A DNA stretch of 64,000 nucleotides from Panonychus citri (Eukaryota > Arthropoda > Arachnida > Trombidiformes > Tetranychidae), in contig NW_026515482.1 in assembly GCF_014898815.1 (NCBI RefSeq), positions 1,054,001 to 1,118,000 of the forward strand, given 5' to 3'. This document shows, piece after piece, positions 1-13,679 of the stretch (position 1 is its first letter; each line of letters opens with the position of its first letter). A program made the translations under genes and the position numbers. The notes beneath the pieces are model-generated. The model searched no databases and had not been told where the DNA came from. It saw only the letters and a program-made list of their open reading frames with translations.

Positions 1-481
1 TAGGATAACAATTAAGCTCCGTTGGTTGAATTTAATTTACTCTATGATTAAGTTAATCCAGTAATTAAATTCACTTGGTTATTGTTAATTGTTACTACCG
101 GACTTTAAATTGCTTCTTGTCAAATTGTTAATTATAATTTGATCTCGTTTTTTGTTAATCATCATCTTATTGTTACAGTTTTGCTCATCATTTTTTGAAT
201 CAATTTAATTGTTACATCAATCACTTTTATAATTGTTAATTGTATCACCATTTATCTTGATTATCATTTTTCTTGATTACTTTTAAATGGATGAAGTAAG
301 GACGAGAACCAAAAGAATAGGGAAAATGCCTCAGAATAAAATGACGAAAACAACTTTTCTGACAGAATAAATAATACTGATTCAAAATATTAATAATTTT
401 TTTTGCGACAGTCAATTCTACACAATTACGATTTTAAGAGTTAGAAAAGTTTGAGCCTATCTCGACAACTAAGAATAATGA
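1..481. other. AT-rich non-coding flank
   Basis: No reading frame or splice-flanked exon could be supported. The stretch consists of TTAATTG/AATTGTTA-type words typical of the non-coding DNA in this window. It may be intergenic or part of an intron of the LHFPL-family gene whose 5' exons are not visible. Confidence 0.5.
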
Positions 482-1425
482 CTGAAATCATTTTTATACT
501 CAATTCATATAGTAAAATATAAAAGATATGAACTTGGTTGTTTTCGATCGATTGACTAAAGTGGACTTTTACTCAGGCCATTTACGATCTAAAAATATCT
601 CAACAATAAAAAATACATAGCTGAAAATCATTTTGGTACTCAATTAGTAGTCTACTACAATCTGAGTTCGTTTGTTTAGATCGATTATTAAAGCGGACTT
701 TTTACAGGCCACATTTACGATCGAAAATATCTCAACAATGAATTACAACCAAGCTGAAAATCATTTTCTAACTTAATTCTATGATAAATGTAATATGAAC
801 TTGGTCTGTTTGATCATTGACTAACATCGACTTTTGACATGGCCATACGATCTGAAATATCTCGACAACTAAGAATACAACCAAGCTGAAATGATTTTTT
901 GGTACTCAATTTGTTCTTCAATATATGTCTCTAAATATTTTCGATCGATTGACTAAAGTGAACTTTTGAGGCCACATTTACAAGAAATTAAATTTCTCGT
1001 AGATTCAAGATATAAACAGGCTGAAACATTTTTTCAATAATTTTTAATGCTGAGCGATTATCTTAAGCTATTTTGCCTGAAATAATTGTCAAACAGAATG
1101 TTTTGCAAGCTCATGATGTCTGCAAACTCTAGAACCTTTTTTTGTACAATGTAGGCAAAATAAACATATAGTTTGTATCTTTTATTGTTGAGATATTTTC
1201 GATCGTAAATGTGGCCTGTGTAAAAGTCCACTTTAGTCAATCGATCTAAACAAACGAACTGGTTAGTAGACCATACTAAATTGAGTAAAAATGATTTTCA
1301 GCTTGATATCATTATTGGACATTTAAGATCGTAAAGTATGACCTGTCAAAACGATAATCAATCGATATTAAAACAAGTTCATATTCATATTTCATATAAA
1401 ATACAGTTTGAAAAATGATTTTTTA
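482..1425. repeat. Degenerate ~133-nt satellite with inverted copies
   Basis: Successive copies start with CTGAAA(A)TCATTTT at 482, 621, 754, 886 and (truncated) 1021, a period of 132-139 nt. Each unit carries the ordered landmarks TACTCAATT, GATCGATTGACTAAAG, GGACTTTT, GGCCACATTTACGATC and AATATCTCAACAA. After a spacer of about 160 nt, two copies run in the opposite orientation: about 1180-1302 (ATATTTTCGATCGTAAATG, then GGCCTG) and about 1303-1425. No coding capacity is apparent; short open frames inside it are chance. It could be a satellite fragment or the arrayed terminal repeats of a non-autonomous DNA transposon. No target-site duplication was identified. Confidence 0.8.
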
Positions 1426-4252
1426 TTCTTAACAATATTATGCAATTACTACCACAGGAATGATTTGCACTTTCGAGCAGTTCGATCACCGTCAAAGACA
1501 AAATCTGATAGTTTACTTTCTATGTCCTCACCTATTACCTTATAAAAACTTCTCGAAAAAATTATTTTTAGAAATACAATTCTCGTCATATACAGCAATT
1601 GGTTAATTGTTTTGATTTACTACAACAATATTAACAATTGGAGCTTGGTGATTAGATTTGATTGTTTCAATGTGTTTGTTTTGGTAAATTGTTTTTGCTT
1701 TTTTTGATAATAGAAAATTAAATTTGATTGTGATGATGATTCAGTTAATTTACTTGTTGATCAATTAACAATCGTTTCAATCAATTTCTTGATTGATTTT
1801 GGCAGATTTAATTACAATTTGATCAACAAAAACAAATAATCAACATCATGAAAGGTTTGCTGTTAATGTGATCAACTAATTAACCTTTAAACAAAAGTAA
1901 TCAACAATCAAGCTGATCACAACAATCAATAAGCTGCAATTTGATTAACTTAGTATCTTAATCATTTCAATCAAATGTTTTCCAAATAATTAATTGTAAA
2001 ATAATTTCAAACAACTAACACCAATTAACTCAAGATGATCGTGATTATGATAAACATCATAACCAAAGTGTGATTAAAAATAAACAATCAACTAATTATT
2101 AATATAATCTGCTAATCGATTAACCAACAGCAACAGAAAAAAAATCAATCAACTCGATAGTAATGATTTAAATAAATTACAATCAATAAACCAAAATTAA
2201 ATCATAACCTGAGGGTTAATGGTAATGATGATCTTCAGAAACAATATCAAAACTAATTAACTTTTTCTTGGCAACAATCAGAATGAAAAATTGTCATTGA
2301 AAGTTAATCATTATCCTCCATTGAAATTTAATCAACGACAATCAAAGTTAATTTAGTTGACAGGTCAAATGGTAATTCTGAAACATAATTGAAACTAAAT
2401 TGTTAGAGACCAAAAAAGATAACTTTCCTCAATTGTGTAACAATTAACTAACCAACCAGTGCACAAGTCAACAATATAATAACAATGTTAATGATGATTA
2501 AGAGTAACAATCAACGAGTAGTAAAGGTAAATTCAATGAATTAAATTAAATGAGTGGGAAAATTGTAGTTTTTAAAAGGATAAAGAAAGTAAATTAAAAT
2601 TAAGAGATGAAGATGAAGATGATTTGTCGAGGATTTAATTAGGCTTAAAGTAAATTTAATTTGATTTAATTCATTTCGTGGGTGAACATTAGGAAAAAGT
2701 GAATTGTCTGATTATCATCTTAACAATATAACAATCACAATTCAAGGTTGTGATTAAATTAACTCATTAGATGATTATCTTGAATGTCCAGGATTAACAA
2801 ACGTGACAATCAACCAACAACAACAATTTACTAATTGTAAACTTATATTGTTATTGTTGTCAACTTGTTTCAAGTAAATTTAGTTGATTAATCATGACCG
2901 GGTTATTGTCTAATTCATTAATTATCATTAATCAACTGATGACCATTGGACCTTTATAATTGTTAATCAAGTTTACAAATCTCAAACTAATTAATTGTTG
3001 GTAACAAAACTTAACCAATCAGCTGATTTAATTTAAATGAAGATGATGATGATTATGATTATGATTACAATCATTGCCTATCATTTGTTATATGGTCAAG
3101 ATTAACTTTCGATACTTAATCATTACAATTGTACACTAATTTAACGGTAAATTGTTAATTAGATGGTTATGATTAAATAATTGAGATCAATCATTTTTAA
3201 ATTCAGTTCGATAATAATAATTGTAATTTACTTGATTCTTTTTTTCAAGTTCATGATCGTTATTAATATCAAAATCTATCACTACAATTAAGTTGATCAA
3301 CTATTAAGTAATCATAATTTATATATAAGAAGCAAATTTTCATGTTGGTTAATTGTGACCACATCTAAATTGTTATGGTTATTAGTTGGTTGCTTATTGT
3401 TACAATTTAATCAAACAATTTAAAAAAGGTAATAGTATGTGGGTTCAAATGATAATCGTAGTTAAATTATTTATTATATTAACTAACAATTCCCTTTGAT
3501 TGTTGAGATTAATTACTTGGGGTCAATTGCTTCTTCACAATTTACAATTAACAACAAAAGTGGTAGAAAAATTTAAATCATTAAATTGTTAATCATGATT
3601 AGATGATTACCAAATCAAGTAAAATCGTGATTACTTTTTGGTTAAAAATCAAAACAAAACAATACCAACAATTAAAAATGATAATTTACTAAATGATTTT
3701 GAATTAAAAGTTTTACAATCAAACTGATTGGCATTGAAAATTTAATAACAATTAGATAAACAATCAATTCTTTGTTTCAAATCAAAAAAGGTAATCATTG
3801 TAATCCCAAATTGAAAGGGAAAAAGCAACAATTAATTGTACATTTATCATAATCAAATTAACCATTGAAAGTTGATTATTTATGAATGATAAAAGTAAAA
3901 TCAATAATCACTAATCATTGATTGAAAACGATTAACAATTTAGTATTAGTTAAATTGATCAACCACCAATAAAGATGAATACAGTTAGCGAGTTGATTTA
4001 ACGCCAAGTCAATGATAATCAATAAATCAAATGGTTGACTGATTTTAAGTAAATTGATTTAATTATAATCAATTCTAAATATATTATTTAAACGATTAAG
4101 TTTACAATTAGAGTTGATGTCAATAATAATAACGATAATATTCATTACAAGTTATTACAAAGTTTCTGAAATCAATCAGCTGAAAATTTAATCACTAATT
4201 GTTGTTGTTTTTCTCTCTCTCTCTCTCTCTATTTTAAATTATGATTAATTAG
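1426..4252. other. AT-rich non-coding stretch upstream of the LHFPL exon
   Basis: No exon could be supported here. The sequence is repetitive in TAATCA/CAATTA words and ends in a (CT)n tract at about 4211-4231 followed by an acceptor (ATTAATTAG) at 4252. It is probably mostly intron of the LHFPL-family gene, because the exon at 4253 begins in mid-codon and needs an upstream coding exon. Confidence 0.5.
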
Positions 4253-7200
4253 CGATGTGTATGCTTGCTGGAGTATTGATTTTCCCTGCGGGCTGGGATG
4301 CTCCGATAATTAAGGAGGTTTGTGGCCGGGATGCCGATAATTATGTCGCTGGTCAGTGTGGTATCCGATGGGCATACATTTTGGCCATGATTGGGGTCGT
4401 CGATTGCGCTGTACTTTCAATATTGGCCTTCATTTTGGGCACTCGATATGTCAAAATGCTTCCCGATCAATATCTCAACAGTTCGGGCTCAGTTTACAAA
4501 GGTAAGATAAACAATTTAATCACAATTAAAGTCTCTCTCACTCACTCACTATTTGAGAAAAATCCAACGATCAATTTAAAATATAAATCAGAGTTTGATT
4601 GGAAAGTTAGATAATAATTAATATTGGGAAATTATTTGAGGATTAATCTTATAATACTTTCTCATGATTGTTGATCAAATTATCAAATTGTTGACGCAAG
4701 ACTGATTAAATTGTTTCTTTGATGATATTGAATTGTTATCGATATGATTGTTGGTTAACTGTTGATTTGCTTCATCAACTTCCCATTGTGACAAAATTTT
4801 GGCTTGGGAACCTTATTTCCGGACTTATGATGATGATGATTACCTGATTGTTGCTTGATTGTCACTGTTAACTGTTGATTATGTTGTTTCCTCTTCTTTT
4901 ACCTTTAGTAATCATTGTTTGAGATTCAGGTTTATATACATAATACATGTGTAGTATTTAATATATAAGTCTTAATGATGATACAGATGAGAGAGAGAAA
5001 AAAATTTCTAATAACAATCAAGAAAATTATCTTCATCATAATCATGATTAAAAATCACAACAATCAAAATAAACTAATTTATATTATCACCTTTTGTCAA
5101 GTTAAAAGTTTATCCCAAAATCCGTTTGATACAATTACTTGATTGCTTGTTTGTTTACACTTTAATTGTGTAATTAGAGTTAATTACCTGAAAAACAAAT
5201 TAGTTAAGCAAAAATGATTCACATTCCCATACACACACTCCAGCGACCAGCCAAACACAATCAAAGTTAATCAACTTGTTGACAAATCATAATAATAACG
5301 TAATTAAATTAATTTAAGTGATCAAATTAGATCTTGTTATGAGATTAATTAGTTTTATAATCATTAGATTGTTGAAGGCACCAACAATCAAGAATCATCA
5401 AAGATTATCATGATTAATATCCCAAGACAATCATTAAGAAAGGACCAAATTAATTAATTGTCAAACATTAACAATAATTTTAATTGTATCATTTAAATAG
5501 TAATACAAATATTGAATCAATAATGATAATTAAGATTGTAAATCCGGGTTCATCATCACCAGTTAAACTTAAATTGTTGCCTGAGGAGGAAGTTTAATCA
5601 ACTGATTGTACCAAGAAACGACAATAACAATTTATCAAATGATCAACAATCAACTAAAAGTATAACAATTTAAACTTAATTTTAGTTCATCGACTTTCAC
5701 CAAAAAATCAAGAGATAGTGAAAAAAAAAGTTCTAAAGTTTAATCAACCTCGAACAACAATTTACTTTAAATTTACCGTTGATGTCTAATTGTAATCAAT
5801 CAGTGTACTTTTATATACCGTTGAATTGTCGGTAGAATGAATCTCAACAATTAAATTAAATTCCAATAGCAATTAACCTTATCCAAAGAGGAGAGATTGA
5901 GAAGGAAAAAAGTTCTAGAAAAAAAGTCCTCGAAAATATCGAAAAACTTTTTGTTTTCTGTTCGTCTTTCTTTCTAATCATGATATTCAATTGGTTCCGC
6001 TTTTAATCATGATTAACCTAATTATCTTATGATTAACGTTGATCACCAGTAACAACAAACCGCGAAAAGCTATGATGGTGAATTTAAAAAGTGAATAACA
6101 ATTTAGTTAATCAACAATTAATTCTCATTAAGCCTTACCTTTAATTTTTTATCAGAAAAATAAGTTTACCGAGTTTATTGTTGATCTGAAAACGAAAACT
6201 TTTTTTCATGTTCAGCCCATGAAAGTGAACAAAGTTGTGAACAAAAATGTTAAGTCTCACGTTGATTTCTCACTCATTTAATTGTAGAATTAACATTTAT
6301 TATCATTCAGTTAATCAACAATCAACTGAATCAATCAGTTACCATAAGAAAATATTAATCGTTAAACCCTAATATATATTAACCTTTTACAGGTCATCAT
6401 TATCAAACTAATTATCATGTAATAATCAAATTAATCAGATTAATCATTTTACGATTTTCAATTTTCACTCTCTATCTATTTAATTGTTAACAATTAAAAT
6501 GCCAAACTCATATTTTATTGTAAAATTCAATGTTAATCATCATAAGTTACAAGATTATAATGGAGATAATCAAACATCAATCAAACAATTTAAATCTACA
6601 AATCAAAACATCGAGAAATTGTTGCTTGTTTGTAATTCATCAATTTAAGAGTTTTAATTGTTGATGTTAATCAATGAATTAAAAGGTTACAATTGTCATA
6701 ATTAATGAGCTAGAAATACTTGAGCCCACATCAATAGTTAATCACAATTTACCTTAATAGGTGTTGATTGTTAATAACTAAATTAAAAATTCTGTGTAAA
6801 TGTTTTATCATTTTATTATCTTGAGGTTAATCATTGTAATCAACTCAATCGCATCACCTTTTGTGATTAATTAAATGATTAATTAACCCAAAACAAACCA
6901 GTTTCATAAGGTAACCAATTCAATACATGATATATGATGAATTATATCATGACGATGATGATGATGATCAAGAAGATGATTAAGATGAGCATCTTCACAC
7001 CCACAAGATGATCAAGTTTTTGATTATTGTTGTTGACAAACAAAAACTAACTTCCTATCCCATCATCATCTTGATTATCCCCTTAAGCTTTAATCACTTG
7101 AAATCCAATCTAAATCCATATCAGGACATTTAAGTATCATCATCATCATCATGAGGACAATTGACTTGAGGTGAAACTACAGTCTGAACAACAAAAATGG

Positions 7201-9161
7201 TCATAATAGTTTACCAAAGGGAGGAAGATGAAAAAAAAGCTCAGGTAGATGATGATGATGACAAGACAATAGTGAAATACAAACAATCAACTGATTCTTG
7301 GCCGTTGATGTTGATCAAGTTCATTTAATCAACATGATTTTCCCAAACAAATACATTGATGATAAACAACAAACAATCTTGAAGATGGTTAATCAATGAT
7401 GATGAAGTAGGATGAGTAAGATGATGATGATGATGATGATGAGGATGATATTGTCTTGTCGATTTTGTTTTCATCTTCATCTTGTTTATCTTGAATTTCA
7501 CTTCCGATTCCGCCTTAATCATTAACTATTGATACAAATCCCGCTGAGACAGTTACATAAATTGTTTATCAATTGTAACATCCACACGAATCCAAGTTAA
7601 TCAGCATGATTATCATGATTAACTGATCACAGTTTGATTATCACGAGTGAATCAGTATCAATATTTAATTCAGGAAAAAGGATTCAAATCAGTTTTGATT
7701 GTTGAAGGTGGGATACAGTTTAAATTTTGCTATTTTTTGTATTCTAATCATAATCAGTATCACAATTAACTTTATATTGATTTATCAAGGAGCATTTTTT
7801 ATATATTAATTTACTGATTCTCTTTGATTAAAATCTTAATCATAATCAGGATGATAACTTTATGGGAAATGAGTTTAAATCATTTTGATTATGTTTGATT
7901 ATCGTGAGGCTACTAAATTGGTAAATCGTGATTAATTTAATCAAAGGAAGAGTTTTTCTTTCTAAAACTGATTTAGTTGATTAGTTGATTATCATCTTAT
8001 TGTGATTATTAATAATAATAATTTAGATATTAAATCATATTCACCAATTGATTAATTTACCATAAACAGCAACTGTTTTTCATTTAAATCACGACAATTA
8101 AGATTCCTTGTTGCAATTAGGTCAACATTTGATCAGATCTTTGTAACAATTAACATCTAATTGTTTGTAATTTAACAAAATTTTTTTTCATTACTTGATC
8201 TTGATTATATTCAATCAACTGATTGCAATACAATTAACTACTGATTGATATCATTTCCTCCTCCCACTTATTCAATTAATTCATTAATCGATTTTAATTG
8301 TGATCGGTTTTATTTTTTGTTAACATTCAACAATTTAATGAGCTGCCAAAGTAAATTACTAATTACAATTTGATTACAGTATTTCAATTATTCAAAACTG
8401 AATCACTTAATTGCTATTAATTCATCAACAATTCTGGTCTTTGGTCTTGAAACAAAAAAAAACACTAAAAAACTTACAATTAAAATGAACAGTTAATCAA
8501 CGGTAAACTTAATTACTCCCATAAATGATTAACCAACAAGTGATTAGCAGATTTTTAATCACCAATCAGTTAATCATTGATTGTAATAAAATTTGGTTAT
8601 TTGTGATTAACCCAAGAAAAAAAGTTTAGAAGAGAAAAAAACTAATCAAAACAATTAACCCAGAAAAGAAAATCATCAAAGTTGATTAACCAATAAACAA
8701 AGAAATTAGTTGATCATGATAATGATTAATAAACATGAAGAAAAATGATCAATTCATATTAATAGCAATTAACCCATGAAAATGATACACCAACAATCAA
8801 ACTAAACAATAACAACAATTGAAACAATAGGAAATCATTGATCGGTTTATTTTCAGTGATCAGATTTTGTTTTTTTCAAGTTTAATTTTCACACAATTAA
8901 CTGATGACAATTAATTGTTTCTCACTCTCTCTCTCAGGTGAAGTTAATAATGGTTTCATCGCTGACAATGGGACCAGAAAATCAATGAACCTTCAACCTG
9001 TTATGCTGATGCCTGGAAATGTACCAATTCCGGATCCGGAAAGATACTCTGAGTATTCAACGAAAACAGGTCGATCACATAAATCGATGCAACAATTATC
9101 GATGCCGTCGCCGACTTCATTTCATCCAGCAGCGTTTTCTGTCAACAATTTTCAATTATAA
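4253..9161 (+). CDS. LHFPL-family tetraspan membrane protein (3' part, two exons)
   Basis: Two coding exons are visible: 4253-4501 and 8938-9161 (stop), joined in phase 1 by donor GTAAGA and acceptor CTCTCTCAG. The first exon encodes the conserved family segment: GVLIFPAGWDAP, a Cys pair (VCGRDADNY..GQCGIRWAY) as in the second extracellular loop, then the fourth membrane span (YILAMIGVVDCAVLSILAFILG) ending in a cytoplasmic RYVKMLP segment. The second exon gives a Ser/Pro-rich cytoplasmic tail of about 74 residues. The family (LHFPL3/4/5-like) comprises four-span proteins; vertebrate members act as auxiliary subunits of mechanotransduction channels or GABA-A receptors. The N-terminal half (spans 1-2) is missing; its exon must lie further upstream, in or beyond the window. 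The intron is 4.4 kb, about ten times the others here. Confidence 0.85.
4502..8937 (+). other. 4.4-kb intron of the LHFPL-family gene
   Basis: Bounded by GTAAGA at 4502 and CTCTCTCAG ending at 8937. It holds ATG/CAT trinucleotide runs (about 6951-6970, 7137-7152 and 7418-7441) but no supportable exon. A His-rich minus-strand frame at 7325-7522 is just the translated CAT repeat. Long introns in otherwise compact genes sometimes hold enhancers, but nothing here proves that. Confidence 0.7.
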
Positions 9162-12059
9162 TTAACAATCAACAATCAATTTCTCATCGATTGCTTATCA
9201 TCAATATCATCATGATTAATTAATCATCTCAATCACCTCAATCATCATCTTCATCTTGATCATCAATTTCATTCTGTAATCAATCATTTGCTCATACAAA
9301 TCTAATTGCGGCCATGCTTAAATCTCTCGTTTTGTATTTTGATTACAATTAAATAAGTTTTTTTCTCTTCCATTAAAACAAATCAATTAAATTTCTCATT
9401 ACGATCATTTAATAATCATCCCAATAATGTGTAACAATTTTGATCCACAATCAATTAATTACTTTGTTTACTATTAACTTGGTTTCATTTTCATTCAGTG
9501 ACCATTTTAATCATTTGATTTTCTGTAAACAATTAAACCTTTTTTTAGATTATAATTCACATTGACAATCAACTAATTGTATAATTAATCTTATGTATCT
9601 CGTAATAAAAATGCCAATTGTTTGAAAAGAGATATTAAAATTTTGATCACAATTAATTTGATTGTTGTTGATGTTGTTGTTTGGTTGAAACTTAATTAGA
9701 TTGATTTAAATCAATGGGAAATACTGTCAACGAGAAATGATCATTAAATTTAATTTGATTGTGAGTGTGAATTTGTATGTAAGTTGATTTACAATTAAAT
9801 GTAATTGTAAAGGAAAAGGAAAAAGTTTAATTATAAACAATTAAAACCACAATTAAGACTTGACACAGAATCGTTGGTACTCATGATTAACTATTTTAAT
9901 TGTGATTAAGATTGACTAATGACCCAACTGATGAGATTAACTATCAAAATATTAACACCACAAATAAGGATTATTATTTAATCATCTTGATTAAACAGAT
10001 TAGATTAACAATTTAATGTGAGAAATTAAATTTTTTAATCACATTGTGAACAATATGCAAAAACTAATTACAATGTTATTATTGTTACAATCAAATGATA
10101 ATTATCATAATCATTATCAATCTTAATTAATGTCTATTAAGTTGATCCTTTGGTTGGATTACAATTAAATTAATCACTGGACCTAAAAGGAACCAACAAT
10201 TAGCAGATATGATTAGTTAAATATTGTTAGTTATCAACTAATTGTTTCGATTAACAATCTAATTTTAAACTGCAAGATTATTTTGATTATTATTAGTTTT
10301 TTAATTCTTATCAAGTTAATCCAATAAGATAAATTCAACAATCAATCAATCATGATTGTATACAGAGATTAATAGATTAATTGTCTTTCTTATTGTAACA
10401 ATTTAAACACAGAAAATGATGATTAGTGATTAATATTAATGAAAATAGGATGTTAATCATGATAAATTGTTGGCTATTTACTGTTGATTATTTCGTGACC
10501 TGTAACTTTTTTCCGCTCAATTTGTTTACTAATCAAGAGAAATTAAGTTGATTAAATCGGTGATGAATCGAATTCAAATTGTTGTTAATATTGATTCAAT
10601 TGATTTGATTCTATTTCCAAAGTAAACTTAATCAACCAACTGATTAGATTTCCTGTTTTTGGCTAATCAGTAAATCTTGTAACCATTAGAGACACAAAAT
10701 TGATTACAATTAACTGATTCATATATTTTTTAAGGTTAATCAATTGTTGAATTATCAATCAACAAAGTCTAATAAACTTTCAATGTTTACACTGATCGGT
10801 TAGTTTAATTATCATTGATAAACTGTAAGTAAATCATATTAAAAGTTAATTGTGACTAACTGTTAATTGATTGCATTTGCTTAAATCTAAATATTAATAT
10901 GATTTAATCAATAATCAACCATTAAAGTAAATGATTGTTACAAATTGTAGTGAATACAAATACTACCGGAAGAGAAATGCAATCTTAGCATAACAAAAAG
11001 TGTTGATTAGTTAATCACGAATGTTAATTAGCTGTAAAGATAATCAACAAACAGAATTGTACAATTAAAATGCCAATCAAATCAATTTGATCAATCAAAA
11101 TGGTGAATCAATAATTGTCTATGTTGATAAATAGTTCGAGGTCGATTTGAATATCCGTTCATGAGGAGTTCTGATGAAATCATGATCATTTTAATGAGAA
11201 AAATTGTTAATTGTAACGATGAAACAATAATAATACTGATTGTTGATAGTTAATTGTGCTAATCATTTCATCCTAATTGAATGAGATAAAGATTATCTTA
11301 ATTCACTTCGTTAATTGTATCAAGGTAAAAGTCATCTACTTGTGAGTATGATTGATGCTAATTCATTTTAACCTTAAACTAAATCAAATTGGACAATTAA
11401 AATTGTAAAACTTTACAACTCCACATGATTTACTTAATCATCATACTGATTAAATTTATCATCACCTTTAAATTACATCATGAGCATCAATTGATGATCA
11501 TTATTGTTAATTCATTTAGAACTAAATTAATATAATGATATCATAACAAATCTCATCATTTCCTTCATCATCTTAATCACAATTAACTTCAATTGCTCTC
11601 AAAATGAATAGATAAACTTTTTCCAATGCCACACAATTAACATTCACCCAAAATGAATACAATCAATTGATTCAATTGTTCAAAGTTAATCAAGTTGATA
11701 TAATACAGAAAAATTATTATGATTGCTATTCAAGTTTCCAATTTTTTTTTGATGGGCTTTGATTGTCTGTTAATTGTTATTGTTTAATTTAAGTAGAAAA
11801 ACAAAAATTAAAGTCAAGACCTTGAAATTTAGTGAATCAATTTAGGTTACTTATAACAATAAGAGAAAGTAATTAATTTAAACAGAGTAAAATTAATGAT
11901 CATCAATTGATTAGATAATCACAATCAGCTCGTAAATCACAACATTGATCAGTAAATTAGGTTAAATAGTTAAACTAAATATACAAAACAATAGGAATGT
12001 ATCAATATAACTAATCCGATGTAACCAATGTTAAAAAAATAGTTGATCAATTAACTGTT
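9162..12059. other. Intergenic AT-rich DNA between LHFPL-family gene and APRT
   Basis: Contains the 3' flank of the LHFPL-family gene and, near 12000-12059, the 3' flank of APRT on the minus strand. The genes are convergent across it. No RNA gene, repeat array or exon was recognised. Confidence 0.6.
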
Positions 12060-12608
12060 TTAAAGTTTTAACAATGAATAGATTGGTGATTGAACGTTAA
12101 TGGAACCGTTCAAATCTTTCAATTCAATGATGACCATACAAGAGACCACTTGACCGCCACAGTCTTTGATTAGCTTAACGGCCGCACCAAGAGTACCACC
12201 AGTGGCCAGTAAATCATCAACAATAACAACTTTCGATCCTGATTTAATTGTTCCATCTTGAATTTCAATTACATCTTGACCATATTCAAGTGAATAGGAG
12301 ATTGACTTTGTTGGTCCAGGAAGTTTACCCTTTTTCCGTATCGGTAGAAAAGGTAATTTATGTTGTAAGGCCAAAGTTGGTCCAAAAAGGAAACCTCGAG
12401 ATTCCAGTGCAAGGATAGCATCAACATCACCCAAAGTGGACAATTTAATTGATAAAACATCCAATGTCGATTGAAAAACAATAGGATCAATTAGAATCGG
12501 CATAATGTCATAGAAAAGAATTCCTTTCTTGGGAAAATCGGCAAAAGTAGCAAGAGTAGATTTAATTTTCTCTATTTTCTCACCAACCCGATCATCATCA
12601 CAAGACAT
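12060..12608 (-). CDS. APRT: Adenine phosphoribosyltransferase
   Basis: Single-exon frame of 182 residues, the usual size for APRT. It converts adenine and PRPP to AMP and pyrophosphate in cytosolic purine salvage. Landmarks in order: FPKKGILFYDI (25-35), ALESRGF (67-73), the mobile-loop region RKKGKLPGP (91-99), and the PRPP-binding loop VVIVDDLLATGGTL (127-140), followed by GAAVKLIKDCGG. I chose the Met of MSCDDD; a Met seven codons upstream adds only MFLVFAK with no family support. The gene is divergent from LTO1, with about 270 bp between the two start codons. No intron signals interrupt the frame. The C-terminus (QSPIYSLLKL) fits the end of the family fold. Confidence 0.95.
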   Translation of the reverse strand: MSCDDDRVGEKIEKIKSTLATFADFPKKGILFYDIMPILIDPIVFQSTLDVLSIKLSTLGDVDAILALESRGFLFGPTLALQHKLPFLPIRKKGKLPGPTKSISYSLEYGQDVIEIQDGTIKSGSKVVIVDDLLATGGTLGAAVKLIKDCGGQVVSCMVIIELKDLNGSINVQSPIYSLLKL

Positions 12609-12878
12609 TTTCGCAAACACTAAAAACACACAAAAACACCGATAAAAACACTAGAACAAAAAAAAACCTAGAAAAATATGAAAGAAAGAAAAAAAAAAAA
12701 AAAAACACCAAGAGAAAAGAAAAGTAAATAAAAGGAAATTGATTTGAAAACGAAGACGAAAAAAAGAGTTAACCAAATAAGCGAACAGATGTCGCTACTT
12801 GCACATCTCGATTTCTATGTTATTTTTATTTTCTTTTTATTATTATTTATATTTTAATAAAATTCCAGTTCTCCAGCA
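12609..12878. promoter_or_regulatory. Shared divergent promoter region of APRT and LTO1
   Basis: Only about 270 bp separates the two opposite start codons. It contains a long A-rich tract (about 12690-12706) and no clear TATA box at the right spacing for either gene. Assignment as a bidirectional housekeeping promoter is inferred from geometry alone. Confidence 0.5.
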
Positions 12879-13527
12879 ATGACTCAAAGAGATTTCAATG
12901 AAGTTCTTGATGATATTAATCTAAGCGATCAAAGGTAAGCGAATTCTCATCGAAGCTTTTCTATTGTTTTTATTGTTTAATTTGATTCAATTGTTGTTTT
13001 CATCTGTTGGCAGAAAATTTCGTCAAATGGGATTCACAAGAGGCTATAGTATGGGTGAAGAAGCAGGTTGGAGGGATGGTTATGTTTATGGTGTTCGTCG
13101 AGGTGCTCAGATTGCTGCTGAGATTGGATTCTATCAGGGGTTCGTTCATGCCTGGCTGTGTATTTTGGAGAAGGATGAGAATTCCAAGCAGAGGAAACTT
13201 ATCGCTTTGAAAAGTTTACTTGAATCAACTCGTCGTTTCCATCGAACCAACATTCACGAGGAAGATTCTGTTAAGACATTAGAATCGATTCGAAATAAAT
13301 TTAAACAGGTTAAATCTCTTCTCAATTGTGGTCTCTCTACTTTCGATGATGGAGATGGTGTTTCATTTTCCACTGGTGCTGGACCACCGCCTCCATCCTC
13401 AGCTCATCCTCATCCGTCATCCCATGTGCCACCCTCATCGTCGACAACAACAACAACAACAACAATTAATCACTCAGCCGATCCTCATCATCAACAGCCC
13501 AAAATTCACACGGAAATGTCATTCTGA
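12879..13527 (+). CDS. LTO1: LTO1/ORAOV1 homolog (ABCE1 maturation factor)
   Basis: Two exons, 12879-12934 and 13014-13527, with a 79-nt intron (donor GTAAGC, acceptor TTGGCAG) joined as AG|A; the protein is 189 residues. The N-terminal MTQRDFNEVLDDINLSDQ is followed by the diagnostic Gly every-fourth-residue run: GFTRGYSMGEEAGWRDGYVYG..GAQIAAEIGFYQGF. In yeast and human, LTO1 with YAE1 links the ABC protein Rli1/ABCE1 to the cytosolic Fe-S assembly machinery. After about residue 130 the protein becomes a low-complexity Pro/Ser/Thr/His tail (PPPPSSAHPHPSSH, then T7), extra to the family's usual length of about 140. The tail is encoded by ACA repeats and may vary in length between strains. Confidence 0.9.
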
Positions 13528-13679
13528 TTTCATCCTAATTTTCAAGATATTTAATAGATCTAAAAGAAAGGATAGTTTTAATTTCTAATGATCAACTAAT
13601 TAATGACTGTTTGAGAAACATTCGATAGCTAATTGTAAATCTAATTCCATGGAAAGGGTTTTGTTCATTTGTTAAATAT

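Noticed and set aside
7325..7522. Minus-strand His-rich frame
   Set aside because: It is the translation of a CAT/ATG microsatellite inside the LHFPL-family intron, with no splice or start support.
12269..12490. Second minus-strand frame over APRT
   Set aside because: Shadow frame of the APRT coding sequence.
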